In this document: in pieces, positions 25,067 to 32,940 of the stretch
How the letters are laid out: each line of letters begins with the position of its first letter
Position numbering within the stretch: the first letter of the stretch is position 1
Assembly: GCA_012520575.1 (NCBI GenBank)
Contig: JAAYOB010000017.1
Span: 22,832-86,831, forward strand
DNA: 64,000 nucleotides
Direction: 5' to 3'
Source of the DNA: Candidatus Stramentimicrobium fermentans
GTDB lineage: Bacteria; Atribacterota; Phoenicimicrobiia; Phoenicimicrobiales; Stramentimicrobiaceae
Notes under the pieces: model-generated
Seen by the model: the letters and a program-made list of their open reading frames with translations, nothing else
The model's database searches: none
What the model was told of the DNA's origin: nothing
Translations under genes and position numbers: made by a program

Positions 25067-26197
25067 TTGAAAATCACACATATTGAGGCATATGATTTAA
25101 ATATTCCTTGTGATATCAAATATAGTGCTGCATGGGCACCTGGGGTAAGTGAAGAATTCCGTAAATTCACATTAGTAATAGTACGAACAGATGAGGGTCT
25201 GAGTGGGTATGGCGGTGGTAATGGACATTTTGCTGCAAGGATTGTCAAAATAGTCAAACCTTTCTTGCTTGGTGAAAATCCCTTTTTTGTAGAAAAATAT
25301 ATCAGAATTCTCCGTGATATTGGAGGAGTTTGGGCAATAGAAATAGCATTGTGGGATATAATAGGCAAAGCAGCTAATCTTCCGTTATATATGCTATGGG
25401 GGGCCTCTCGTACAAAGATTCCAGCCTACGCTAGCACTTGTGTTAGTGGACTACCAGGTAATTTTGACGAAAGAATCCAGCAAGTTAAAAGATATTATAA
25501 TGAAGGATTTCAAGCAATCAAAATCCGACTTCACTTTGATACAATAGAGGAAGATTTGCAATATGTTGATACCGTTATCGAGGCTGTAGGGGGAAAAGTA
25601 GATATAATGGTAGATGCAAATCAAGCCACATTAATGATTCCTTCCGCCGTTAAGAGCCCCAGATGGGATTACCGCAGAGCCTTGAGAACCGCCAAAGAAT
25701 TAGAAAAAAGAGGGGTTCTGTGGTTGGAAGAACCATTAGGTCGTTGGGACTTTGACGAATTAGCTCGCCTTAGAGAGAATACGGAAATATATATTGCCGG
25801 TGGAGAAATGAATAATGCTTTGCATGATTTCCGGTTAATGGTAGAGAAAAAATCTTATGACATAATTCAACCGGATGTAGTAAATCAATCACTAACAGAG
25901 GTTATGAAAATAAAAGGTCTGTGCGAAACATTCAATATTCATTTTGTTCCACATCATGGTGTTAGTGCAATTGGCTTAGCAGCAACTATTCATATCTTAT
26001 GTACATATGATCATTGGACTTTTATGGAATATATATATGACCCCCCTTACCGTACAATTGAAAATTATCAATGTTTGGGTGGAATTGTAAGAACACCAAT
26101 ATTAGTAGATGGAACAGGCTCTATTTCCCCACCACTTGGACCAGGTCTTGGGATAGTAATCGATGAAGGCAAGATTAAAGAATATAAAGTGGACTGA
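25067..26197 (+). CDS. Mandelate racemase/muconate lactonizing enzyme family protein
   Basis: A 376-residue enolase-superfamily enzyme with the two-domain layout: capping domain (about 1-125) and TIM barrel. The start is TTG after GGAAGGAGG. The second-strand base motif is AIKIRL (K-x-R). Metal ligands appear as Asp in DANQ, Glu in WLEEPLG and Glu in AGGEMN; a His in FVPHHG is the likely base on the seventh strand. This set fits acid-sugar dehydratases or epimerases of the mandelate racemase subgroup. Reaction: abstraction of the alpha proton of a carboxylate, then dehydration or racemisation. In this island it most likely acts on a sugar acid or hydroxy acid upstream of the kinase. Exact substrate unknown. 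Confidence 0.85.
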   Translation: MKITHIEAYDLNIPCDIKYSAAWAPGVSEEFRKFTLVIVRTDEGLSGYGGGNGHFAARIVKIVKPFLLGENPFFVEKYIRILRDIGGVWAIEIALWDIIGKAANLPLYMLWGASRTKIPAYASTCVSGLPGNFDERIQQVKRYYNEGFQAIKIRLHFDTIEEDLQYVDTVIEAVGGKVDIMVDANQATLMIPSAVKSPRWDYRRALRTAKELEKRGVLWLEEPLGRWDFDELARLRENTEIYIAGGEMNNALHDFRLMVEKKSYDIIQPDVVNQSLTEVMKIKGLCETFNIHFVPHHGVSAIGLAATIHILCTYDHWTFMEYIYDPPYRTIENYQCLGGIVRTPILVDGTGSISPPLGPGLGIVIDEGKIKEYKVD

Positions 26198-26357
26198 TAT
26201 ATGTAAATGATTAGTGCTGCTATAGTATCGAGGCACATATTTTAAAAAATTTAAATTTATTTGCAACTGACAATATTGAATACCTGGATTGCTATATAGA
26301 TTAAGATTAACTATTTAAAGAATTAATAAATGGTTGAAACTATAACCGGAGAATATC

Positions 26358-27722
26358 ATGAATACCGCTCATTGGAAAAAAATTAAAATAGATTATTTAG
26401 ATAGCAATCTTGTGGTGGAAGTACCTCAAACCTGTGATATTTTGCAAATGAACCCGGTTTCACCGCTACCGAATATACCTGAAGCAATTGAATATTCATT
26501 TCAAAACCCTATTCACAGTGAAACTATTGACGAGATAGTTTCTTATCATCCTAAGCCTGCTGAAGAAATTACAGTTGCTATTGCTGTGTCTGACAATACA
26601 CGTCCTGTTCCTTATAATTGCACTAATAAGAAGAATATACTATCGCCTGTAATAAACCGGTTGGAAAGGTCTGGTATTAATAGGCAGAATATCAGGATTA
26701 TTATAGCAACCGGAACCCATGCCCCTACATCTATACAATGGAAGAAGGAAGCCTTTGGAGACGATATTTGTGAAAATTACATTATATTGGACCATGATTG
26801 CCGTAGTGAGGATTTAATCCCCATAGGGCTGATTAAAGGGGTGCCGGTAAAGATAAACCGAGACTTTATTCAATCAGATATACATATTGTTACTGGTCTA
26901 GTTGAAGCTCATTTTATGGCCGGAGTTTCAGGAGGCCGTAAAGCCATTTGTCCCGGTCTTGTTAACTTAGAAGCTACACAAGTATTTCACGGGCCAGAAT
27001 TCATGGCTGATACCAATGCTGATAATCTAGTCCTTTACCGTAATCCCTGCCATGAATTTGCTCTAGAAGTAGCTTTAAGGACGAGAGTGGACTTTACAGT
27101 AAATGTTTTGCTTAATGGCGACATGGATATTTGTGGTATTACCACTGGAGATTTAGAGATATCCCATCAGAAAGCATTAGCCCAGCTAAAGTCATTTTCT
27201 GAATTAAAACTTGATAAGAAGTATGATATTGTTTTAACCCATGGTGGAAAAGGTGCTGTAAATCACTATCAGGCTGTCAAAGGAGCTTGGGCTGCACTAC
27301 CAGCAGTTGATAGAGGTGGTCACATTATTTTATTAGCACACAACCAGGATAATGAACCAATTGGCAGCCCGCATTATAAAAATTTAATTAAAAAACTCAA
27401 AAAAGTAGGGATAGGTAATTTTTCTCCTTTGCTTTCTAAGCCAGATTGGGTTTTTACTCATGATCAATGGGAAGTACAAAAATGGGAACAAGTCTTTATG
27501 AGAATAGGTGGGGAACAACAATTAATATATTGCACAACAAATATTCCCCCTGAAATTTTAGCAGCTTTGCCTGGACTAAATGGTTATCAGTTTGTAGAAG
27601 ATTCCTCAACTAATATCACAAATATGTTACAACAAGTAATTTACTATTGTGTTAAACAAAAAGGAAACGCATCCATGGCTTTTTTAAAGGAAGGACCCTA
27701 TATAGTTTTAAAAAATCAATAA
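26358..27722 (+). CDS. larA: LarA-type nickel-dependent 2-hydroxyacid racemase
   Basis: 454 residues. In LarA the nickel-pincer cofactor is bound through Lys184 and histidines 108, 174 and 200. Here His121 (IATGTHAP), His185 (VEAHFMAG), Lys195 (SGGRKAICPG) and His211 (VFHGPEF) are seen; the His-Lys and Lys-His spacings (10 and 16) equal those of LarA. DNTRP near 79-83 matches the DITRP substrate loop. The enzyme would racemise or epimerise a 2-hydroxy acid. Lactate is only one of several known or expected substrates for this family, so larA is a family label here. The cofactor genes larB, larC and larE are not in the window. It ends the island. Confidence 0.85.
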   Translation: MNTAHWKKIKIDYLDSNLVVEVPQTCDILQMNPVSPLPNIPEAIEYSFQNPIHSETIDEIVSYHPKPAEEITVAIAVSDNTRPVPYNCTNKKNILSPVINRLERSGINRQNIRIIIATGTHAPTSIQWKKEAFGDDICENYIILDHDCRSEDLIPIGLIKGVPVKINRDFIQSDIHIVTGLVEAHFMAGVSGGRKAICPGLVNLEATQVFHGPEFMADTNADNLVLYRNPCHEFALEVALRTRVDFTVNVLLNGDMDICGITTGDLEISHQKALAQLKSFSELKLDKKYDIVLTHGGKGAVNHYQAVKGAWAALPAVDRGGHIILLAHNQDNEPIGSPHYKNLIKKLKKVGIGNFSPLLSKPDWVFTHDQWEVQKWEQVFMRIGGEQQLIYCTTNIPPEILAALPGLNGYQFVEDSSTNITNMLQQVIYYCVKQKGNASMAFLKEGPYIVLKNQ

Positions 27723-28048
27723 AATATAGTATATTTTCTTTTACTTGTATTGCGTTTGTACAATACAACTCTGGTATTGCCCACACCATAAATTATATTG
27801 TTTCTGCAATAGAATATACTGATGTTGCAAGTTACTGAAAGCATATTGTCACCTCTCTCCTCACTTTTTCTCCATTAAGTGTTGCTAGCGATGAACATGT
27901 CTATAGTAGGTATAATATTAGGACAGAAATCAGGAAGCCTATGTAGTATTTAACAAAGCGGCACAGGGTACTTTCTTTTAAAATAGCTTAATAATACACA
28001 TTTTACGCTAACAGCTCTAAATATATCGATGCTTAATATATTATAGAA
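27723..28048. other. AT-rich intergenic stretch
   Basis: No gene or clear promoter is seen between larA and the hairpin at 28049. It is probably the 3' boundary of the island. Nothing assignable. Confidence 0.4.
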
Positions 28049-28076
28049 GATACCCGCGGGCAAACCCGTGGGTATC
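28049..28076 (+). terminator. Strong 12-base hairpin at island end
   Basis: GATACCCGCGGG and CCCGTGGGTATC pair with one G-T or mismatch position around a CAAA loop. It lies about 330 bases behind larA and about 20 before the IS200-type left end. It may terminate island transcription, but only a short T-rich tail (TATTAA) follows, so a structural element linked to the IS is an alternative. Confidence 0.5.
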
Positions 28077-28089
28077 TATTAATCCACCA

Positions 28090-28576
28090 AGAACTCCCCA
28101 CCTGTAAAGGTGGGGATGAGAGCTCTTTCCTGTTTCTTCTGGTCGTTCTTTGATAGAATAAAGAGTATGAAATTATACAAGTCAGCCCATAGCATATACC
28201 AGACCCAGTATCATATCGTATGGATAACCCGTTATCGGAGAAAGATTCTGGTTCCAGGGGTAAAAAGTTATCTCAAGATCAAACTATTAAGAAATTAGAA
28301 AGTTCTATCCTGATTGGGATTACATAGAGATAGGAATTAAACCGGATTATGTGTACCCGTATATAGTGATTCCTTTGAAATAAGCGGTAAGTGTGGTAGC
28401 AAAAACCATCAGGAAAAATACCAGTTCCTGCAAAAAGTCTACTGGGATCAAAAAGGTATCTGGAGCAGAGGTTATTTTGTTTCAACAGCAAATACGTTCA
28501 ACACCAAGCCGAAGAAGAAACAGGACAAGCACAGCTTGAGTTTTAACCGTACCACGCCTGTAAAGGCGTGGGAATC
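28090..28576 (+). mobile_element. Inactivated IS200/IS605-family insertion sequence
   Basis: Two end hairpins bracket a broken tnpA. Left: TCCCCACC / GGTGGGGA (28095-28116); right: CCACGCC / GGCGTGG (28552-28571). Both have the identical TGTAAA loop, which marks them as a matched pair of subterminal palindromes. The element is about 490 bases. There is no terminal inverted repeat or target duplication, as expected for this family. Confidence 0.8.
28167..28548 (+). pseudogene. tnpA: tnpA (IS200-like transposase), decayed
   Basis: The first frame begins with ATG and reads HSIYQTQYHIVWITRYRRKI, the standard opening of TnpA. After a frameshift and stops, later frames give FYPDWDYIEIGIKPDYVY, then AVSVVAKTIRKNTS, then FLQKVYWDQKGIWSRGYFVS, all recognisable TnpA blocks. 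The metal-binding HxH motif (normally DHVHL) is DYVYP, so both histidines are gone, and the region that should carry the nucleophilic tyrosine is missing. The gene cannot act on its own ends. Confidence 0.85.
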
Positions 28577-28726
28577 GATGAGCAAAATAGGTTTCTATAA
28601 TATAATGATTAATCTATTGTTATAAATAATAATTTAAAAATAGTATTTTTACGGTTTTTAGTAGAAATTCCATATTATAATGGATATAATCATCGAATGA
28701 CCCATATAATTTAAGAGGTTATAAAA

Positions 28727-29371
28727 ATGATTGAAAATAAGAAGGAATTCGTTATTATAAAAAGTCCCAATAAAAATTTTAGTTTAAGTCTGAGAATACC
28801 AAATACAGATAAGTTTTTAAGGGTAACCTGCCCAAGTTGTGGAACAGAATTTCTATGTCCCCAAAAAATTTCTTGGATAAAAAATGCTATAAAAAACCAT
28901 CCTTTTTTCTTTGGACTGATTATAACTTTGTATTTAGCAACATTAACAGATGAATATTTAGCCAAAACGTTATTTATAAAAGATATTATCTTTATTCATG
29001 GAATATATTTAGCAATATGGTTAGTGGGTAATTGGATATTGAATAGTCTTGTAGACAAGAACACAAAATGGTATTTTCAAAAGTGGTTTGTCTTAATAAT
29101 GCTTTTTATATTGCCCCCTGTTGGCATAACTATTTTATGGGTAGGCTCCAATTTTTCTAAATTTTTTAAAATCGTGTTTTCAATACTTTTTAGCTTCTGG
29201 TTTGGTTACAGTCTTTTCACTATTAATCAGAAATATTTTTTAACATCTCCTCAGGAGTATATTATTGAGCTGATCTCCTCAAAAAAGGGAGATATTTTGT
29301 TTGATTCAGCAAGTTATCAGGCAAAAGAGCGGTTTCAAGAGTTTATTTTGAGTACCGGCTCGCCCTTATGA
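28727..29371 (+). CDS. Zinc-ribbon membrane protein, function unknown
   Basis: 214 residues. A short N-terminal cytosolic part carries one CPSCGTEFLCP motif (about 35-45), a zinc-ribbon half or MJ0042-like knuckle. Then come about four hydrophobic helices (HPFFFGLIITLYL, DIIFIHGIYLAIWLVG, WFVLIMLFILPPVGITIL, FSILFSFWFGYSLF) and a C-terminal soluble tail. I recognise no family function. It stands between the dead IS and the DGQHR cassette, but it has its own spacing of about 260 bases from the latter, so co-transcription is doubtful. Confidence 0.7.
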   Translation: MIENKKEFVIIKSPNKNFSLSLRIPNTDKFLRVTCPSCGTEFLCPQKISWIKNAIKNHPFFFGLIITLYLATLTDEYLAKTLFIKDIIFIHGIYLAIWLVGNWILNSLVDKNTKWYFQKWFVLIMLFILPPVGITILWVGSNFSKFFKIVFSILFSFWFGYSLFTINQKYFLTSPQEYIIELISSKKGDILFDSASYQAKERFQEFILSTGSPL

Positions 29372-29565
29372 GCAATTAAGGAAACCCTTGGCTGCATTCC
29401 GGAAAATAAGAATCCTTCACCCTAGGAATAAGAGAAAGATTATTTGCCCACATTTTAACTTAACGGTTAACTTAGTTTTTTAAGTAATTAATAACTTATA
29501 TTCAAAGTCATTTTTTCTAAGAGATTAATACCCTACGGATGTTTATGAGGTAAATATGTTAGGAT

Positions 29566-29594
29566 TTGACATATCAATCCTATTATGATATAAT
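29566..29594 (+). promoter_or_regulatory. Consensus sigma-70 promoter of the DGQHR cassette
   Basis: TTGACA (29566-29571), 17-base spacer, TATAAT (29589-29594): a perfect consensus in all three respects. A perfect AAGGAGG ribosome site and ATG (29635) follow. This is the best promoter in the window and predicts strong constitutive transcription unless a repressor binds. Confidence 0.85.
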
Positions 29595-29634
29595 AAAATA
29601 AAAGAATATAGCAAGAAAAGAAAGGAGGTTTTTA

Positions 29635-30930
29635 ATGGGGTTACGGATCAAAGGAGTATTTTTCAACCAGCATGGTGTTGAATTTCTTATCGGTTATGCC
29701 CGAGCAGCGGATATTTTGAAGCAGATTAAGGTAGATGAATGGAGCCCGAAAAATCCATCCGGATATCAGAGGAGAGTGAACGAAAGAAGAGCAAGGGAGT
29801 TTGGGCATTTTATAGCCAAAGAGGGGATTTTCCCTAATGCAGTGATTTTAAATATTAGAGAACAAGACAAATATAATTTCAGAAAAACTGATGACTCAGA
29901 GTACGAAATAGCTGATAGGGTTACGCTTTGGGTTTTAGACGGACAGCACCGCTTAAAGGGATTAGAATATATCGGAATAAACCACCCTGCCATCCTCAAT
30001 ATAGATATACCGGTAACTATTATAAACTTAAAATCCCGCAATCCGGAGGAAGCACGGGAAAAAGAGGCAGCCCAGTTTTTGATAATAAATAAGACCCATA
30101 GAGGTTTTCGTACCGATTTAGCCGAGCGTATTTTAATAGAGGCAGAAGAAAAAAGGAAGAAATATGAACATTGCCAAGTGTGTCAGCACCAACTCCTGGA
30201 AGAATCGGATTTTTCTGTTGCTTACCACAACCAAGTCGTGACACGTAAAAAAGAGTTCATGGTTCTTTCCTGCGAAGAGTCTGCTCCTTTCCATGATAGG
30301 AAAATTTCTAGATACAATGATACAAAAACTGTACTTCCCAGTAGCCTTAAAAGAGAAATGCGCTGGAAACCAAGGGCAGTCCGTATTTCCGACCTTTTGA
30401 ATGAGCGTTGCGATTCTCCGCTTTTCGGAAAAATGAAATTACCCAATGTTCGTCCTAAAGGGGCTACCTTTAGTCAGGTTGCTATGGTAAATTCACTGAA
30501 AAATATTTTAAATACCGCTCCCTTTGACCAATTAACAGATGAGGAGATAGCATCCATTTTAATTAATTTTTGGCAGGCGGTAAAAGACCTTTGTCCGCAA
30601 CCTTTCCGGGAAGTGGAAAAGAAAATGAGGGCTGATGATTATGTGCTGCTCAAAACAACCGGCATTTATGTCATTCCTAAGGTTTTAGAAGGATTAAATA
30701 CATATCTGCCTCGCAGAAACGGCACTTCTTTTTATACTGTGGAAATATTCAGGCGATTTTTGTCACGTGCCGGCGAGCTGATGCAGCCATACTTCTGGCG
30801 AACTTCCGGTTCGGGAACTGCCGGTGCCATGGGTACCGGTCAGAAGAGTTTTTCCAAGATAGCGGAAATGATTATCAGCCGCATTATCGGGAGGGGGGAT
30901 GAGCGAGGAGAGCAAAAGATAATACTTTAG
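29635..30930 (+). CDS. DGQHR-domain protein (DndB-like)
   Basis: 431 residues. The diagnostic motif is VLDGQHRLKGLEYI (about 101-114), followed by the family's INKTHRGFRTDLAERIL helix. The N-terminal part (residues 1-160) has the ParB/Srx-like DGQHR fold; a C-Q-V-C pair (about 180-183) follows in a charged insert, and the C-terminal half is helical with a glycine-rich stretch. The best-known family member is DndB, which controls DNA phosphorothioation; others lie in DNA-modification and defence loci. No dnd genes are here. The next two genes (ARPP-1, VWA) follow after 33 and 71 bases, forming a cassette. I infer a stress, conflict or DNA-related role; the biochemical activity is unknown. Confidence 0.85.
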   Translation: MGLRIKGVFFNQHGVEFLIGYARAADILKQIKVDEWSPKNPSGYQRRVNERRAREFGHFIAKEGIFPNAVILNIREQDKYNFRKTDDSEYEIADRVTLWVLDGQHRLKGLEYIGINHPAILNIDIPVTIINLKSRNPEEAREKEAAQFLIINKTHRGFRTDLAERILIEAEEKRKKYEHCQVCQHQLLEESDFSVAYHNQVVTRKKEFMVLSCEESAPFHDRKISRYNDTKTVLPSSLKREMRWKPRAVRISDLLNERCDSPLFGKMKLPNVRPKGATFSQVAMVNSLKNILNTAPFDQLTDEEIASILINFWQAVKDLCPQPFREVEKKMRADDYVLLKTTGIYVIPKVLEGLNTYLPRRNGTSFYTVEIFRRFLSRAGELMQPYFWRTSGSGTAGAMGTGQKSFSKIAEMIISRIIGRGDERGEQKIIL

Positions 30931-30963
30931 TATATTTCGTTATTTAGTGAGGAGGAAAGAATA

Positions 30964-31950
30964 ATGAAAATTGAAATAAGTAGCTTTATTGCACAAATCC
31001 GTTTGGGAGAGGTACAGAGTTTTCAGAATATGCAGGTTATTCCTCTCTTTTCGGACCAAGAAGAAGAGCTGGTTTATTGGACTTTAAAAGAGGCATTGGA
31101 TAAAGGATTATTGTTAATACAGGAGGTTAGTTCGGGAGGTTCAGTGCCGGAATTGAAAGTGATTAACCAGGGAGATATCCCCGTCTTGCTGCTCGATGGA
31201 GAGGAAGTGGCCGGGGCAAAACAGAATAGGATATTGAATACTACTATTCTGGTGAAGGAAAAATCTGAAATTATTATACCGGTCAGCTGTACTGAACAGG
31301 GAAGATGGTCTTACCGCACCAAACATTTTTACGATTCCGGAGTAGTGTCTCCTTCTTTTATGCGGGCGCAAAAAACTTCAGCTGTCAATGCCTCTCTGGT
31401 ACAGTACCGGACCTATGATTCTGACCAGGGGGCGGTCTGGAAAGATGTGAGATGCTTAAGCAAGCAAATGGAAGTGGAATCACCTACCGGGGCAATGAGG
31501 GATGTTTTTGAACAAAAAAGGGATACCTTGGAAGATTATATTAAGGCATTCAATGTAGTACCTTCACAAAAGGGAATCTTGGTTTTCGTGGACGGCGAAA
31601 TTGCCGGATGTGATATTTTTTCCCGCACAGATGTTTTTGAGCAAATATTTCCTAAATTGATAAAAAGCTATGCCATGGATTCACTGATAGGGGATAGGAG
31701 GAAGATTACCGTTTCCAGTAACCCACAGGGGGAAGCCGCACAATTTTTAGAGGAGATAAAGTACTGCGAAGAAAAGAGATATTTTTCACCGGGATGGGGA
31801 GCAGACTATCGTTTTGAAGGTCCGGATAAAGTGGGAACAGCATTAGTAGTGGAAGATCAGGTAATTCACATGGCTGTTTTCAAGACTAAGAAAGAGGAGA
31901 AAATCGACCCGATGCCCGGTTACCGAACCAGGAGAGGCCACCGCATTTAA
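30964..31950 (+). CDS. ARPP-1 family protein
   Basis: 328 residues. LLDGEEVAGAKQNRILNTTI (about 76-95) is the signature of the ARPP-1 family, named for its association with ADP-ribosylglycohydrolases and rhodanese-phosphatases. IPVSCTEQGRWSY is another conserved block. No signal peptide or membrane helix. The start ATG follows GAGGAGG. Its enzymatic role is not established to my knowledge; gene-neighbourhood work links the family to ADP-ribose or conflict-type systems. Here it is sandwiched between the DGQHR and VWA genes, a combination that suggests a joint complex. Confidence 0.8.
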   Translation: MKIEISSFIAQIRLGEVQSFQNMQVIPLFSDQEEELVYWTLKEALDKGLLLIQEVSSGGSVPELKVINQGDIPVLLLDGEEVAGAKQNRILNTTILVKEKSEIIIPVSCTEQGRWSYRTKHFYDSGVVSPSFMRAQKTSAVNASLVQYRTYDSDQGAVWKDVRCLSKQMEVESPTGAMRDVFEQKRDTLEDYIKAFNVVPSQKGILVFVDGEIAGCDIFSRTDVFEQIFPKLIKSYAMDSLIGDRRKITVSSNPQGEAAQFLEEIKYCEEKRYFSPGWGADYRFEGPDKVGTALVVEDQVIHMAVFKTKKEEKIDPMPGYRTRRGHRI

Positions 31951-32021
31951 CTAAACGGCTTAGCCTAAAACAAGTTAATAAAATTATAGGATAAATAATT
32001 TTTAAATAAAGGATTAGAAAA

Positions 32022-32627
32022 ATGTCTAAACATAATTACACCGAGATCGTCTGTATCATAGACCGTTCCGGCTCAATGGGTGCTATTAAAGATGATGCCA
32101 TTGGAGGGTTCAATAATTTTCTGGAGTCACAGAAGAAATTACCCGGTGAGGCTTCTATCTCTTTAATACTTTTTGACCATGAATATCTGATGCCTATTCA
32201 GAATACAGATTTAATGTCAGTCGAACCTCTTACCGAAAAGACCTATGTTCCCCGAGGCACAACGGCATTATTAGATGCAGTAGGTAAAACCATAAACAAT
32301 TTATGGAATAGGCTGGCAAATATGACCGAACAGGAACGCCCGGACCGGGTTATCGTCTGCATTCTGACTGACGGATATGAAAATGCCTCCCATGAGTTCT
32401 CACGTTCCAAAATCAAAGAAATGATTGAATACCACCAGGAGAAGTACCAATGGCAATTTCTATTTTTAGCCGCAAATCAAGATGCCTTTGCCGAAGGTGC
32501 AAAAATAGGTATTCCCCGAAGGATGGCATACCAATTCGAATCGACAGAAGAGCTTGCAGCCGAAGCTTATGTATGTATGAATAAAGCGGTAGCTAGCATA
32601 AGAATGGATGGAAGAGAGAAAGAATAA
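32022..32627 (+). CDS. VWA-domain protein (TerY-like)
   Basis: A 201-residue single von Willebrand factor A domain. The metal-ion-dependent adhesion site is complete: DRSGSMG (DxSxS, about 13-19), the Thr in RGTTALLDA and the Asp in LTDGYENAS. It lacks a signal peptide, so it is cytosolic, as in TerY and chelatase partners. Such domains bind acidic partner residues through Mg and commonly scaffold multi-protein systems. It is the third gene of the cassette. No AAA+ or MoxR ATPase, its usual partner, is nearby. Confidence 0.85.
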   Translation: MSKHNYTEIVCIIDRSGSMGAIKDDAIGGFNNFLESQKKLPGEASISLILFDHEYLMPIQNTDLMSVEPLTEKTYVPRGTTALLDAVGKTINNLWNRLANMTEQERPDRVIVCILTDGYENASHEFSRSKIKEMIEYHQEKYQWQFLFLAANQDAFAEGAKIGIPRRMAYQFESTEELAAEAYVCMNKAVASIRMDGREKE

Positions 32628-32750
32628 TAAGAATTAAGCCGCTATAAGGAGCTATACGGTTTTCAATAGTATTATGAGATTGCAGAAACCATCAAATTTT
32701 TCTTATATAGGCAAAGGTAATAGTTCAGAATAAGAGTAATGTTATAAACA

Positions 32751-32812
32751 AACAGGGGTCAGTAATGTGAGTTAGCCTGAAAGTTGACTAACCACAATTA
32801 CTGACCCCTGTT
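32751..32812. repeat. 62-base palindromic element (MITE/REP-like)
   Basis: AACAGGGGTCAGTAAT (32751-32766) is exactly repeated in inverse complement at 32797-32812, and the inner bases also pair imperfectly (GTGAGTTAG with CTAACCAC). The whole unit would fold into one long hairpin. GGGGTCAGTA-type ends are common in small transposon-derived or RAYT-linked REP sequences. A bidirectional terminator behind the VWA gene is the alternative. Confidence 0.65.
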
Positions 32813-32860
32813 ATTTGTGCAGGTGAGATTGTTACTTTTTTATTTTTTAAAATGTTTATA

Positions 32861-32869
32861 TGTTATAAT
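32861..32869 (+). promoter_or_regulatory. Possible extended -10 promoter for PEGA gene
   Basis: TGTTATAAT contains the extended -10 TG one base before a perfect TATAAT (32864-32869), about 70 bases before the PEGA gene. No good -35 box is seen. Confidence 0.4.
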
Positions 32870-32940
32870 GAATATGAAATAGTATTAGCTAGAAAATGAT
32901 TCGTCTTCTGAAAGCTTTAAATATACGGAGGTAATCAATA

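Larger units (their letters stand above)
32628..32940. other. Intergenic stretch with palindrome and promoter-like site
   Basis: It holds the 62-base palindromic element (32751-32812) and a possible extended -10 box before the PEGA gene. Otherwise nothing is seen. Confidence 0.5.

Noticed and set aside
28049-28116. Two neighbouring hairpins as one riboswitch
   Set aside because: The second has the same TGTAAA loop as the IS right end and belongs to the element; the first is an independent stem.
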